A stretch of DNA of 64,000 nt from Spizellomyces punctatus DAOM BR117 (GCF_000182565.1 NW_015971537.1:2143299-2207298); one strand, 5' to 3'; shown: positions 47,283 to 59,927, numbered from the stretch's first letter. Notes: generated from the sequence alone by a model not told the origin. Made by a program: numbers and translations.

Positions 47283-47495
47283 TCATGTTATGAAGTCGTA
47301 AAAACCAAATTGAGCATCATCTGGGCGCTGTAGACCCGAATTTGCCATACGCAAAAACTCCTGCTGCTGCTGCACGAAAAACACTCTAGATCCAGGACTT
47401 GCATCTGGCGCTGTGATGAGGTCGTCGATGATCACGTGACAACATCTCGTTCGCGGCCGCCGCGGTCGTTCCGCTCGGCCATCGCGACGCTCCAT
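47283..47495 (-). CDS. Possible small protein, 70 aa
   Basis: A complete ATG-to-TGA frame between SPAG6 and TRAPPC13. The N-terminus is Arg-rich (MERRDGRAERPRRPR) and falls in a GC-rich CpG-dense promoter segment. The C-terminal half (VQQQQEFLRMANSGLQRPDD) looks more like protein. No family was recognised. Its start would be 81 bp from the TRAPPC13 ATG. A CACGTG core within a TCACGTGA palindrome lies inside the frame at 47432-47439, so it may be promoter rather than gene. Confidence 0.25.
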   Translation of the reverse strand: MERRDGRAERPRRPRTRCCHVIIDDLITAPDASPGSRVFFVQQQQEFLRMANSGLQRPDDAQFGFYDFIT

Positions 47496-47576
47496 CGCGG
47501 GCGACGATCCAGCAGCAAACGGGTTGATTGGGCTTCAACCCCATGCCGCTTTCTCTCTTCATAACACACGGTCGAA

Positions 47577-48995
47577 ATGAGCGAGGCAACAAACACCGCT
47601 CCTCACCTGCTCTCGCTCAAAGTGATGCGGCTTTCGCGCCCATCCTTTGTGCAAGTCAACCCAATACCTTTTGAACAAGCTCCCACTCTGCCAGCGAACG
47701 CGGCGCTTACACAGGCCGCGGAAAATGACATTACTAGTCTCTCAGAACCCGTGCAACCTCCAATCGCCGATCTTCTCAATCTCAACTCCCCAGTCCTCCC
47801 ACCTTCCAGCCTCAACATTCGCGACTTTGGTCTCAGCGACCTACTCACGGTTCCTTCCTCATTTGGGAACATTTATTTAGGCGAAACATTTTCTAGTTAT
47901 CTATGCGTCAACAACGAGAGCGGTTCTGCCGTTCAGGATGTCGGAATCAAAGCCGAACTTCAAACCGCCTCACAACGATTTACGCTAGCAGATACGCTTG
48001 GTGGAGCCACCCCGCGAGCGAGCGTCACCTCGGTTGCATCGTCCAACTCTGCCGATACATCTTTCTCTTCATCCATTGCCACTCGAGTCCCTCTGCTGCC
48101 CACTCAGTCCGCAGAGTTCATTATACATCACGAAATTAAGGAGCTCGGAGTTCACATTCTTGTGTGCTCCGTTCACTATTCCACGAGCAGCGGAGAGAGA
48201 AGATTTTTCCGCAAGTTTTATAAATTTCAAGTTTTAAACCCTTTGGCAGTGAAAACGAAGGTCAACAGCTTGCAGGACGGACGAGTATTTCTGGAGGCGC
48301 AGGTGCAGAATGTTGCTAATGAAACGATGTATTTGGAAAAGATGCGCTTCGAAGCAAACGAACTCTTTCAATTCCACGACCTCAACACAATCATTACGGT
48401 CAATGACAGCGCAGCAGTGGATGGTCCTCGCGGCATCAAAGCTGGACCCGTTGTGGGTGCTACCGAAGATGGCGCTGTGTATCTCAGCCCACAAGACACA
48501 CGACAGTATTTATATATGCTTCAGCCAAAGAAGCCACAGGACTCGGTGGCCAGAACGACACCGACATTAGGCAAATTGGATATCATGTGGCGAACTCATC
48601 TGGGACAAACAGGAAGACTACAGACGGCCCAGCTAAGCCGGAAGGTGCCGCCTATCGAACCATACGACATTGCGGTCATCGCTACCCCAGACAGGATTCA
48701 TGCAGAGCGGCCGTTCTCGGTCACCTGCAGACTTCGCAATAATTTGGTTTCTGAAACCCTTCGATTGAGTATCCATGGCGTAAAGAGCAAAATGAGCAGT
48801 GTTTTGCTAATGGGTCCAAGTGAACGTTCCTTTGGCAATATCGGTCCTTTAGAACATGTTGATTTCGAGCTGAACTTCTTTCCACTCTTGGCTGGACTGC
48901 ATAAAATATCAGGGTTTCGATTGAACGAAATGGTCTCTGGAACAAGCAGGGATGTGGATAATTTGGTAGATGTATATGTATGGCAGACGGCATGA
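47577..48995 (+). CDS. TRAPPC13: TRAPP complex subunit 13, 472 aa
   Basis: A single-exon gene. It starts with HLLSLKVMRLSRPSF and has the strongly conserved stretch SFGNIYLGETFSSYLCVNNES (about 95-115), then KAELQTASQRF, IIHHEIKELGVHILVC and FRKFYKFQVLNPL, all hallmarks of TRAPPC13. The family has Ig-like beta-sandwich domains and is part of the metazoan/fungal TRAPPIII-type complex that activates Rab1/Ypt1 in autophagy and early secretion. Length is close to the usual 410-420 aa plus a Thr/Ser insert near 150. It lacks introns in an intron-rich neighbourhood, which is unusual but the protein is complete. It is tail to tail with IML1 (106 bp). Confidence 0.93.
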   Translation: MSEATNTAPHLLSLKVMRLSRPSFVQVNPIPFEQAPTLPANAALTQAAENDITSLSEPVQPPIADLLNLNSPVLPPSSLNIRDFGLSDLLTVPSSFGNIYLGETFSSYLCVNNESGSAVQDVGIKAELQTASQRFTLADTLGGATPRASVTSVASSNSADTSFSSSIATRVPLLPTQSAEFIIHHEIKELGVHILVCSVHYSTSSGERRFFRKFYKFQVLNPLAVKTKVNSLQDGRVFLEAQVQNVANETMYLEKMRFEANELFQFHDLNTIITVNDSAAVDGPRGIKAGPVVGATEDGAVYLSPQDTRQYLYMLQPKKPQDSVARTTPTLGKLDIMWRTHLGQTGRLQTAQLSRKVPPIEPYDIAVIATPDRIHAERPFSVTCRLRNNLVSETLRLSIHGVKSKMSSVLLMGPSERSFGNIGPLEHVDFELNFFPLLAGLHKISGFRLNEMVSGTSRDVDNLVDVYVWQTA

Positions 48996-49101
48996 TCATA
49001 ATCAACGACCGCCATAATCCGTTGTAGAGTATTGGCGCTTTGTACAAATCTAATAGCTACCATTACATGTATATACATATTTACATGCCCTCGTGCTTGT
49101 T

Positions 49102-52100
49102 TCAAGGGTAATTCTGCTCTGCTGTGGGGTAATTTTCTTTTTCTGAAGTATTTGCTGGACCAAATGGTGGAGAGAAGAACTGAGGATCGAGGATACTCGG
49201 CGAGCGAATTGTGAGAGGCATGTTTTCCGCCTCGCCGCCTTCGGATGGCCGAGATTCCGGCCTATTTTGCACCTCTACATGTATAGATGGATCACCTGCT
49301 GCTACTCGCACAACAGTTGCCCCCGCATCGTCGCCAACGTCCTCGAACGCGTCTTCGACGGCAGTACCGAGATCGGAGATCACGTTCTCCTCCGCAACAC
49401 GCTCATCCGTCCCGAGCTTGGCATTGAGGGAATCGCTTTCTCCGTCGCTCTTTGCGCTGCCAAACATTTCCTTAAACTTTCTTCTCACCTCCTCCCAAAA
49501 CTCCTTCACCTGGTCAGCACTTTCGCAAAAGTCTGTCAGCGCCTTCCGCAATGTTTCTGGATCTGGATTCTTCTCAATGGCACCCTTTAGGTCTTTAGCG
49601 CTACCACCTGATCTCTCCAAACCAGGCGCACTGCCTGAGCCTGTCAGATGCATTCGATTGGCCACCCACCAAAATCCACCACCCTCTTCAGCTGTACCAA
49701 TCTGTACAAAGGCAACGCCGCTCCGATGTACCCATTGAGTGCGTTTGTAGCCTCGCCCTCGATCATAGGACCAGGTAACAGAACCCGGCGGGAAGGCTGA
49801 GTCAGCCTCCACATCCAGCACAAAATTAAACTTCCTTACTAATTCTGTGAGATAAAAAGTGGATGGAAGCGATGAATGCGGTAACGGTGGTTGCTCAGCA
49901 GCGGGGATTATCCGGGTGACAGATTGGAATGGGTTGTCGTCAGAAAGGGGTTCCGCCTAGGAAAAGGAGATTGGAATGTCCGCAAAGGGTAAATGAGCAG
50001 CAGTCCATGAAGCTTACCTGTTCAATCCCGGCCTCTACCATTTTAAAGCCGCATTTCTCCGCCACTCTCGCCCAGCCGCCAACAAGGTCTTCTATCCACC
50101 TCGGACTGCATACAAGCCAATGCAGTTGAAAGTGAAAACAGTTACGAGGATTATGCACCGTATCATAATGCAACACTGCAGTCTCCCGCCTCGGCGACCG
50201 TCGCTGAGGGTCTAAATCGATCACCATTCGACGAGATAGCCGATATTGCTCTGGTTTCTTTGGGATATGCAGCTGAGCTTGTGACGTATGAATAGGTGTG
50301 GCGGTTCCAGACGACGTCCCCGATGCGCCACTACTGCTTTCAGATACCTCACCATCTCCCGGCGTTCCGGGCTTTCCCCTCGTCGCAAACCATGACTGTC
50401 CCTTATCCTTCTCCCTTAATGTCCCGCTGGATGACTTCAGATGCTGCGTGCGGATTCGGTAGAAGTAATGTCCGTCCAAAAACCTATGCTTCCTGTTGGC
50501 ATGCTCAAACAGACCCTCTTTCAATAGGAAATTGCCGAATTCGACAGCCTCTTCTCTAGTGTCAATATCGGTGAAATTCCGGATTATCCAATCAACGCAC
50601 TCGCTACCAATGAAGACACGCTCGTATAGCCTAAAATGCCACCGGCGGTCACAAAAAGCGACCCCAATAGGTGGAGGTGCTGCAATTGCTTGAGCAATCA
50701 ATTGGATTGGCGTGGTTCGTGTCAATGCACTGGTTGGAGAAGGACAAACACTTGGATGAGCCGGGATGTTTGTTGATGTGGCGGGCGTCACAGGAGTAGC
50801 ATTTGCCATGGAGCTGATCGACCCACGTCGTATCAATGGCACTTGTAGGAGATGCTGATGTTGCGACTGCGGATGTCCTGACGTAGTAGGGGAGACGGCT
50901 TCAGTGCCTCCCAACACTTCATCCCTGACAAATCTTGCAGTATTAAAGGTCGTCAATTGAATCTCCAGTCTATGTCCCCCTTTCACGTTCTTCATCTTCT
51001 TCGAGGTGACTGGTGTCTTCACTCCGACGCCATTGAAGCCACTGATTTTTGCCTCTTCTTCTTCCCACGGGGAAACCCATCTCGCACGCTCAAACACTTC
51101 AATAAACTTTGCAAAGCCAACAAGTCTCACTTCCTCCTCATCCAGGTTTTCCCCTTGTGGGTTCAAAAATGGGCTCATAACCGCCACGGTTTCGAGCGGA
51201 ATGAGGAGAAAGCGCGTACGCCAGAACCGCAAATTCTCCGTCATTTCCTCTTGATAACCCGATATGAGGTGATCAAGGTAGTTCCAGTTGTACATAGTCA
51301 CCGGTGGGTAGGTAAAAGTCATGCGTTTTGGACGGTAAAAAGTGTCATGCTTAGGCCATATTCCACATGCGTAAAGGATAGGGAATGTAGAGTAGGTGAC
51401 TTTGCGAACATAACGCTTTACCTCAACGTTTTGCCCAGAGGCATCATAAAATAGCCGGTGAACATGATCGCCCAGACTTAGATGATACGGAATCGAGACT
51501 GGTATAGTTGAAGCTGCGTCGTTGGACGGTACATCTGGCGGTTGCACCGGATGCTGCGGTTGCTGTGCAGGGTGCCTTTGCCCTTGAGCTAAAGGACGTT
51601 GGTGACGCGGCGCGACGTCAGCAAATGACCCAATGAGTCTCTTGTTTGCCTGCTTATCTTGGCTCTGACGGCCAGCGACAGGACTTAGTGTTCCTCCAGA
51701 AACATTGCCTTCTGGCCTTTCGGCGGTGCTGGTCGAAGCCCCCAGCCCTGAGGCTATCAACTGAAAACCTTGTGCCAACCGCTGACCAACGAGTTCCATC
51801 AGAAGCGCCTCGACCTTGAGTCGTCCACTGTTCACACCCGCCCCATCTTCACCTCGCGACTGATACGGCGTTGCGTCATCCGCAGGAGATACCGTATAGG
51901 TATACTCTTCGTAAAACTCCGATAATTCTTCGGCGGTGGGGAAGAAATCGGTCGTCAGCGGCAAGCAGGCAGGCGTGGACAAGCTCTTCCAATGCATAAC
52001 TATATCATTATGCGTAGGTGCAAGGATCTGCGGGAAAACATGTTGCCAGCGAAAAAGCTGACTGGTAGCTCGAACAACATTCCGGCTCGGGTTGCAGGGA

Positions 52101-55100
52101 TTAATAAGATTCGGTCGTAGGGAAGACTGCAAAAGAAAATTTCGGGCGGCAAGGCCAGTCGCTTGTGCTTTCCCAGGGGACAGCTTGGGGTACTGGCGCA
52201 GATATTCATAGTTGGCGAGCGGCGAATGACCGCCTTTATAGGAGCCAGAGCCGGAGAAACCGTCACGAGTTGCCCGCACATTCATGTGGCCCCCAGAATG
52301 AATTCGAATAGGGGCTAGCGATGTGGAGGCCGGTCCCGCGACACTATCCTCTACATCAGCGCCCTGACTGGAAATGCTGTGCTCGGCCGGAATTTCAGGT
52401 CCTTCAAAAGATGCAGAGCCTGTGATTGGATGGTATTGATTCCCTCTCAGGTCCGGGGTTCCTGTGGAACCATCTGATATGTTCCGGCTCCCCTTCCTGC
52501 TTCCCATGCCGGATCCGGAAATCGTTGACTGTTGATTTGCAAGCCACTGTGGTCGTTGACCCTTCTTGTCCGCGGATTGCCCGTCAACTGATCCAGTTGC
52601 AGATTTTGCTCCGGGAAACGCATGAGCGAAGGATCCATGGGAAGGAATTGGTCGTAGTTGACTAACAGTGCCGCTTCCACCGGGCGCAACTTGACGCGCT
52701 TGTTCAATACGAGCCTTTGCTCTCAAAAGCGCTGCACGTTCATCGACGTTGAGAGTATCGCCATCCTCCCAAGGGCAGTAATACGTGGATCCTGGATGCA
52801 ATGCCCGGATTCCAGCTCCATCCGAGTCCACACTCCGGACGGTATCCCCCGGTGCTGGGCGATGATACCCTGACCTCGCTACGGCCGCCAACGTGGCAGA
52901 CGCTAGGCCCTCGGGACTTACCGAAATCGCATTGCCTGTGATTGCGTTACGATTTGGCCCTATGCTTTGCTGGTGCCCATCGGTGCGCTGCCCTGTTCGC
53001 CCGGCCTTAACGCCGGCTGTTGCATCATTCTCCAGCGTTATAGTGTTGACAGTGGAGTTTGATCGGTGCTTGAGCAAGGGTTTATGTCGGTTGCTGGGCG
53101 CAAAAACAAGCTCGTCATAACGATCGCAATCAAAGGGGCTGTCAGATTGAACGGACACGGCTGGGCTGTCATCGTCATCTTCGCCCCCAATTTCAAACCT
53201 AACTCCGCCTTGTCCGGCTCGTTCAGGATGTCCAGCAGAACGCTCCGAACGATTTACAACTGCGTCTAAGGCTAAGGGTTTACTTTCAGATATTTCGTCG
53301 CCACTTGCGTTTTTGTCAAAATACGGTGCTATAATGGCGGAGCCAATCTGTTCCATTACACCCATCATCTGCACTTCATACATCTTACAGCGCAGCGTAA
53401 ATCCGGATCGTGAGTTTTCGTCGTCGCGCGTCCAAAAGCTACACATCACCCAATTAGGCATCATAAAAAAGGGGCGTTCAGGATTGCTTGGAGACGGATC
53501 GTCATAATAAAGAGGATCCCACGCTTCCAATCTTCGTTCCGCACCGGGAGCGGTCCCACCTCCAGCCATTCCCCCTCCGGCAAAATTAACCCCGGCACCG
53601 CCAACCCCAAGCCCTACTTTTTCAAATGACCGATCGACTAATCGACCATTCGTTGCGCCAGGACCAGGAGTAGCCCATCGTTTTTCACCGCTAATCGCAC
53701 TTTCTGTGTCAGCGCTTGTTCCACTGTTGCTCATCGCCCAACCCGAGATCCCTGCCCAGTCCTTTGAGAGAAACTGAAAGAGAGGGACTGTGTACAATGG
53801 AGGTTTACTTAAGCAAACCAGGTCTAAGCCTATTCCGTTGTCCACCATTCGCTGCGCGGTGAGTCTGAGGAGCTTTTTATCCACTTCGAAGGTACCCGAA
53901 CCAGGGGTTATAATAACAATACTCAGGCCGGTGCGGGATAAATCTCGGTCAATGTAGTGGCGATCAAAGGGATTTAGAGCCAGGTTAATCGCTTCGAGAA
54001 TGTTTCCCTCACATGCTGGTGAATTCGAACCGGACAATACAGTTGAGCCGTCTCCGGTAGGTTGCTGGAGCACATCGCGTTGAAAAGAAATGAATTCCTT
54101 CTTCAAAGGGATGAGCACCTGTGACCACTCGCTCCGAATCTCCCAATCAACCACGACTCGATAGAAGTCTCGATACGCTCGTCCAGAGGTGTCTACGAGT
54201 ATTGGCACAGCGTGGTTATCGCCGTTTTCAGCTTGATCCTCAAACAAAGAGGACCTCTTATCTGACGCAAGCTCCTCTTGGTTATGGTAATGGATACGTG
54301 CAAATAAAACGATGGATACTACGTGATTTGTTCCGCCTTCCTTCCACTTTGAAAACAGTTGCGGTAAAAATCCATGCACGCACTTTTCGAAATAAAGTTC
54401 CCCGTCTTCATCGAATTCCCACATTTCTTTGCTCATTTGAATGAAGATGAAATATTTGGCCGTTTCGGATCGAAAGATTGTCTTTGTATTTTCCGTAATA
54501 TACCCGCATGCAAACTTCCCAAAGAATTCTAATTATTAAAACAGTTAATTGCTGAATGTCCGTATGCGGTGCTTACCCTTTTTCCTGCCACTACAATATC
54601 CTTGATCTGGGCGCGAATGCCGAGTGAAGATAGCTTTTTGCCGTGATATACGCAACTGTTTGTTAGCATGGTCTTTAATCGCCACATGTCGCTTCGTCCA
54701 ACGTATTGATCTCGAAAATTCAGCTCAACGTAGTCTGCAGCTACAGTGTCCTTGTCAATCTGCGACACGCAGCAAGTTAGCATGACGATATACCTCCGGA
54801 AGATAGAGAATCCACTTACTTTACGAACGATGACATCCGTCCGTGCCTGAAGCTCGAAAAGTGCAGCAACATGTTGGGCAATAGATATCTGGAGATGGGG
54901 AACATGCCGTCGGGGCGTCAGCTCAAACCGTAAAACAAACGGTTCACCAGCAACAGCTCCGCCGAGCACCCACCACAGGCTCAGCCCACCTGCAACTGCG
55001 GCTGCTTGCCAGAAATTTCACGATCTATCGACGTCACTTGCAGGACAAGCGTCTTTGCTTTCCGATGTGGTGCATGAGGCGTCCTAGGTTTTGTGGGTGG

Positions 55101-55373
55101 AGAGACGCTCTGTTGGGGTTGGGCTGAGCGTCCTGGGGTACTGTGAGACTGAGATGGTTTCCCTACACCAGAGTTTGTATTTGATGTTCCATTTGGGGCC
55201 GTGGGATGAAAGATTTCCAAGAGATCACCGACTCGACAGCCAGGAAAACAGTCAGGATTGATTACAAGGTCCTGTTTTGAGAAACGATCATCATGAACCC
55301 AGAGGTTGTAAGAGGAACGAAGTACTTGCTTTTGAGGAGTCTGGCCAAATTGTCGAGAGTAAGATGGGAGCAT
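49102..55373 (-). CDS. IML1: IML1/DEPDC5, GATOR1 (SEACIT) subunit, about 1995 aa
   Basis: Five exons: 55373-54990, 54888-54820, 54759-54577, 54514-50018 and 49956-49102 (5988 nt, in frame). The N-terminal domain starts SYNLWVHDDRFSKQDLVINPDCFPGCRVGD and contains YVELNFRDQYVGRSDMWRL and SKEMWEFDEDGELYFEKCV, as in all Iml1 proteins. A DEP domain lies at about 1490-1565 (ERVFIGSECVDWIIRNF...FLLKEGLFEHA). The C-terminal domain has GSVTWSYDRGRGYKRTQWVHRSGVAFVQIGT, which continues across the last intron. With Npr2 and Npr3 it forms the GAP for Gtr/Rag GTPases that turns TORC1 off under amino-acid starvation at the vacuole. It is some 400 residues longer than yeast or human counterparts, mostly Gly/Ser/Gln-rich linker encoded at about 51500-53700. 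ATG 55418 is an alternative start. Confidence 0.95.
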
Positions 55374-55538
55374 TTGGGGCCAAGAAAGCAAAACGACCAG
55401 CCCAACAAAGCCGCGCATTCGCGCTTTTGATATCGCGTGTCACTCGCCTTGGCCAAACCCTCAGCGCTCTTTCCCCAAACAAAACATCGTTTTCCTACGC
55501 TTGTGTTTGTTAATGAACATTGTGTTTTGCTACTTGAC

Positions 55539-57271
55539 ATGAATCACATCAACGGAGTTGGACAGTCTGCGTGGACTGAAGGTGGGTTTGGTGTAGGAGA
55601 GATGACAGTGGAGGTCTTTAGAAGCGGCGCTGATCTTTGGCTATTCCCTCGTCCCAGGTGTGGCCTACCCTCCTCTTAGCGACGTTCCCGTCGTTGCCAA
55701 GAATTACCGCCCAACGAATCAGGCAAGTTTGCAAGGCAACTGGAAATTGTCAGCTTTGTCCTGACTCTGACGAGTCCAGTGTGGCTTGACAACGTATAGG
55801 TCTCTCTCCCTTACACTTACTTGGACGTTGAAGACAATACTGTGGAAAATGTAGGGCTGCCAAACGATTTGAAAGCGCAAGACAAAATCATTAATTTAAT
55901 AAACGGCTCTTTGGTTGGGCAGTTCAACTATGACTTTTCTCTCGAGCGCGGCGTTCTCGAGGAAGCAAATCGCATTCAAACGGAACGACAGCTTATGGCC
56001 GCTGCCCAGGATGTACTGAAGCGCAAACTGGAGGCAGACAAACTAGCAAAGCAAAGAAGGCAGGCCCCTGGGCTTGCAGTTGATGGAGAGATAATGCAAC
56101 CTACATCAGCGTCCAGCTCGCCCGCAGCCTTGGGACGGACAGATTTAAAACTCAAAACGCCCTCTCCAATTCCCCCTTTGGATGCTTCAGCTCTTAATTC
56201 TCATGGCCGACTCTCTGAACAGGAAGGCAATCGATTGGCAGGCTCAGTATCATCACTATCAGATAGTGGACGTTCCGGAAGCAATCCAAGCGTAGCTGAC
56301 AGTGCGCGGAAGCATCCCGGTATTGATTATCTGGAGTTTGAGCAGGGTCTCCCTCCCCCAGACCCTTGGCGCACGGAAGATGATGATGACGACTTGCGAA
56401 TGCTAAAAGAGGTTATGGGTGTTCCTGAATCCAGAGGAACGTCATCGGTTGCACCAAATGGCAACGCTGCTGCTAGGAAAGGGAACGCCCAGCAGCGGTG
56501 GTCAGCCTTGCCTACCAGAAATGCGAGGTTAGATGCCTTAGCTGGTCATCACTCTGTGACATCAAGTCTAGAATATGACGATGTTGTGGGCCGTGCAAGA
56601 GCCCTAATGGCGGACCTTGGTCTTGGAAGCCAGTCGTCTGGTCCACCACCGCCACCAAAACCCGTTGGCTTGCAAACTAATAACCCTGGGCAATCGTCAT
56701 CGTCCAGAAAGCGTCAGTCCTTGCAGTATCCTATTCTCCCGGGAATATCGACCGGTTCTTCTGCTCAGAACCAACTGGCACTGGGGCATGACATACCGTC
56801 GGGGGTTCCCTTTGACATGCGGGTTTGTGAAGCTATTGCATTAAAAATGTTACTACCCATATTGATGCTCTTCTGTCGTAGGATACATTTCTGAGAATTA
56901 CCCAAATGGGGTTCAGTCACGAGGCAGTTGAACGAGGTATTATAAATCATGCGAGGGACGAAAAGAAGGTTAAATGTCGATTTGTCTCAAGTGCGATGAA
57001 AATGTATATTTCGGCTGATCTTTTTGGCATGTAGATTCTCGACTTTGCTATTGCATTTGAGGAGCATCGGCATGCAGGATTCAAAGGGGATGACATTCAA
57101 GTTGCAATTGGTCTATATGACCATGACATCGCGAAAGAGAGGACTTTCTTGGAGGCATATACAGCGTTGGCGGAGTTTGGCTTTCCAAGAGAGCGGATAC
57201 GGGAAGCACTAGTGATGAAGAATAATGACCGAGATCAAGCCCTCGATTACTTAATGCAAGAGCGAAAGTAA
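55539..57271 (+). CDS. UBAP1: UBAP1-type ESCRT-I subunit, 484 aa
   Basis: Five exons: 55539-55581, 55658-55722, 55800-56822, 56882-56968 and 57035-57271 (1455 nt, in frame). The N-terminus has a UMA-like segment, VAYPPLSDVPVVAKNY (about 16-31), which in UBAP1 and MVB12 binds the ESCRT-I core. After a long Ser/Pro linker the C-terminus forms a SOUBA-like set of overlapping UBA domains: FLRITQMGFSHEAVERGI, a middle helix pair (DFAIAFEEHRHAGFKGDDIQVAIG) and LAEFGFPRERIREALVMKNNDRDQALDYL. These bind ubiquitinated cargo at endosomes. Length matches human UBAP1 (502). The second intron (55723-55799) has a GC donor. It is head to head with IML1 (165 bp) and tail to tail with SRP68. Confidence 0.85.
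55723..55799 (+). other. GC-AG intron in UBAP1
   Basis: A 77-nt intron with donor CAG|GCAAGT and acceptor GTATAG. It joins the UMA-like exon (...RPTNQ) to VSLPYTYLDVED in phase 0; both flanks are conserved-looking coding sequence. No GT donor in the neighbourhood gives the right frame. Confidence 0.7.
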
Positions 57272-57357
57272 TATACAGACACATTCTAGTCATTCCCCAT
57301 ATCGTGTATTTCGCCATTGCAGCCGAGTGTTTAGAGTGTTTAAGGCCACAAAACGTA

Positions 57358-59927
57358 TTATTTCCGTCCCCACAAACCACTTAGCACACCCATAATCCCC
57401 TTGGCTTTTTCTTCTTCCTCCGATTCACCACGTCGCCTCCTCTCCAAACCCGTTGAACGACGCTCAATATTAGATACCGGAAAGTCAAGACCATTGTATG
57501 CAATGTCGAAAAATAGCGGTTTACATGGTGCTGGTAGAAAACTTGGGGGAATTGCGATCAGATTAGGATTGCTACCATCAAAGTCCGATATGAATGTGTT
57601 GAGGCGGGAGGTAACAGGGGCCTATTCGGGGCAATTTCATTAGCGGAGAATAGGGCCAGTATTCCTTGTTCAGGTTGCTCACCTGAATCTCGCCGTATCC
57701 ATCGTTCAGTTCTATATTTTGAATCCCCTTTGAAATTCCATCGACAGACACTCCCCGTTGATGTTGTTCCAGATACCATTTGCCTTGTTCTTTAATTTTG
57801 CCGCCCCGAATATCAGTCTCTGTGCGCAATATCTTATCCCGCAGCTGTAGCAGGTCCTCCCCTGCTCCCGTGTCATGGCGAGCAGCGCCTTCAGCTTGCG
57901 CCCTTGCGTGAACGACATGTTCATTAGCACGTTCATACAAAGCAAGCGCCTCTCCATGTTTGTCAAGGCTGGAATATGTTTGAGCGATGAATGTAGCTCT
58001 GGAGTAGCGCATGAATTCAAAAATCTGGTCTCAATCGTTATAAACACCAACTGAATATACCTTTGAGCCTTATACATGTGACTCTGGGCGGACAGAAAGC
58101 TGTGCAACGCTAGATCGGAATCAACCACACCGAATTTCTTCATGTCGTCCAAACCCTGCGCTCAAAGAAATACATTAAGACCAATGAGATGGATTGCAGT
58201 ACGCGCAAATCCTTGATACCTGAATGATCGCGTCATAAAATCTTACAATATCCTCGGGTTTCGCCCCTTTCTTCATCCCCTTTGCCAGGAATCTCCCTTG
58301 GCCATGGCGCTTGCTTTTGGCAACTTCTATCAACTCCAGATTCCGGTCAATGGAAATCGATAAACGTAGAAATGTTACATAGGCCAAGGCCAGTTGCAGG
58401 TTTGCCGAATTCTGGTCGCCCTTCGATGACTTGACCTTTGCGGTGGCAAGCTACGAAAAGACCAATCAGCACAATCAAAATTTTTGCCTTACAGATAAGC
58501 ATGCTCAAATTCACCTCGTCATTCTTCACATCTTCTTTGGCCAAATGGAGAGCAATAGCTGCACTAGCTAGAGCCTTCTCAAAGCGTTCGAAATGGGCAT
58601 CCAGTACTGCAGTATCCGATGTGCCGTCAAGCAAGATCGGTCGAGGAGTTGATCCTTTGAGGCCTTCGAAGGTCTTGACGGTTTCGGAGATCGCCTCTAC
58701 TAACTTTTCATTTCGGGTTGGTATTATCCTCCCCCGCCACCGTATTTTGAATGTCCCGTCATTATTTTCGCTGGAAATATCAGACAACATACTCTAAAAG
58801 CGCAGAAAGTGTTTGACGTGATTAGTAGAGGAAAAATATGATCGGTTACGTCAAAACCGCTATCGTACCCCCACCCTCGCTTCCAGACTACGTAACTCAG
58901 ATCGTGAGCTTTCGTTCGTCTGCTCTATTAAGGAGGAAATCTCCAGATTCTGAGCGCCCTTGATCTTCAAGTTGTATGCGCAGAAGCGAATGCTTGGATC
59001 AATGGAGTCAATCACCGACTGACAAAGGGCCTCCTGTTGAGCAGTACCGGCCTTTGCAAGTCTCTGATATATGACTCTAGAGTGGCCAATTAAGAGGCGC
59101 AATTAACTTCATGCATATGAGTACATGTACCCACCGTGCAGTGGCAAACTTATCGAGGGCTTCTTCCCAACGCTGCTGCTCGAAAAAGAGAAAGCCTGCC
59201 ATTGTGGCGGCATACGCCTTTAAAATGATGGTAGGTTATAATTGGTCTCAAGCGCACTATAGCTTAGAACGCTAGCTACCTGCACATCCAACAACGTTCG
59301 ATTGTCCGCTTGACAATTCTGGCATATGTCGTGCAATCGCTTGGCAGCTTCCACTGCCTTCTTTAATCTTTTCACCTGATGAAAGCGTTTCCGAGGCTCA
59401 TCCCTCACTTCTGCTTTCAATTCCATTGCATACGCCCATCCCCGTTCTGCCTCGAAGAGTAGAAGTTGCAGATGCCTTCAGACGTGTTCGGAAATGCAAT
59501 GGGTCAGCGACAACCGTCATGATTCCGGTATTGTGCCTGCTTACTTTTCTCCCGTCACGACTTCGGCGGTCACTGGCTTCTTCTCAAACCGCCGTTTTGC
59601 TCCAGCTTGCACCAGGTTGCAACCTTTCCGTAGCCTCTGCACTTTGTTCGCGCAAAACTGCCTAAATTTATCACATTTTATATTAGCACTTACATCTACC
59701 AATGTAAAGGAGAACTACCATTAACCTATAGCGCTGATAGTCCTGGTGTCGCAGACCATGCATGTTTCTCGCTTCGTTGGTGAGTGCTAGAACTGTGACG
59801 CGGAGAGGTGAATACGACCACCGAGCCGACTCCAAGCGGTTAAGAAAATATGCACACCATTCAGATAGAGTTCGCCAGGCTGTAGGGGCAAAGCACCTGT
59901 TGGCGCATCAGTATCCATTGGGTCCAT
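57358..59927 (-). CDS. SRP68: Signal recognition particle subunit SRP68, 641 aa
   Basis: Eleven exons: 59927-59858, 59792-59726, 59661-59545, 59475-59280, 59217-59135, 59076-58869, 58793-58515, 58450-58220, 58155-58061, 57998-57683 and 57621-57358 (1926 nt, in frame; introns 58-75 nt). Family hallmarks are MHGLRHQDYQRYRQFCANKVQRLRK (split by intron 2) in the RNA-binding region, ERGWAYAMELKAEVRDEPRKRFH, WRGRIIP, RFYDAIIQ and TFIAQTYSSL. The end, FLPAPCKPLFFDIAYNGLDFP...GVLSGLWGRK, is the short segment that anchors SRP72. SRP68 binds and bends SRP RNA and, with SRP72, supports co-translational targeting to the ER. Length fits (627 aa in human). Confidence 0.95.

Noticed and set aside
49211-49738. 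175-aa plus-strand frame
   Set aside because: Shadow of the IML1 C-terminal exon, whose minus-strand sequence is clearly conserved.
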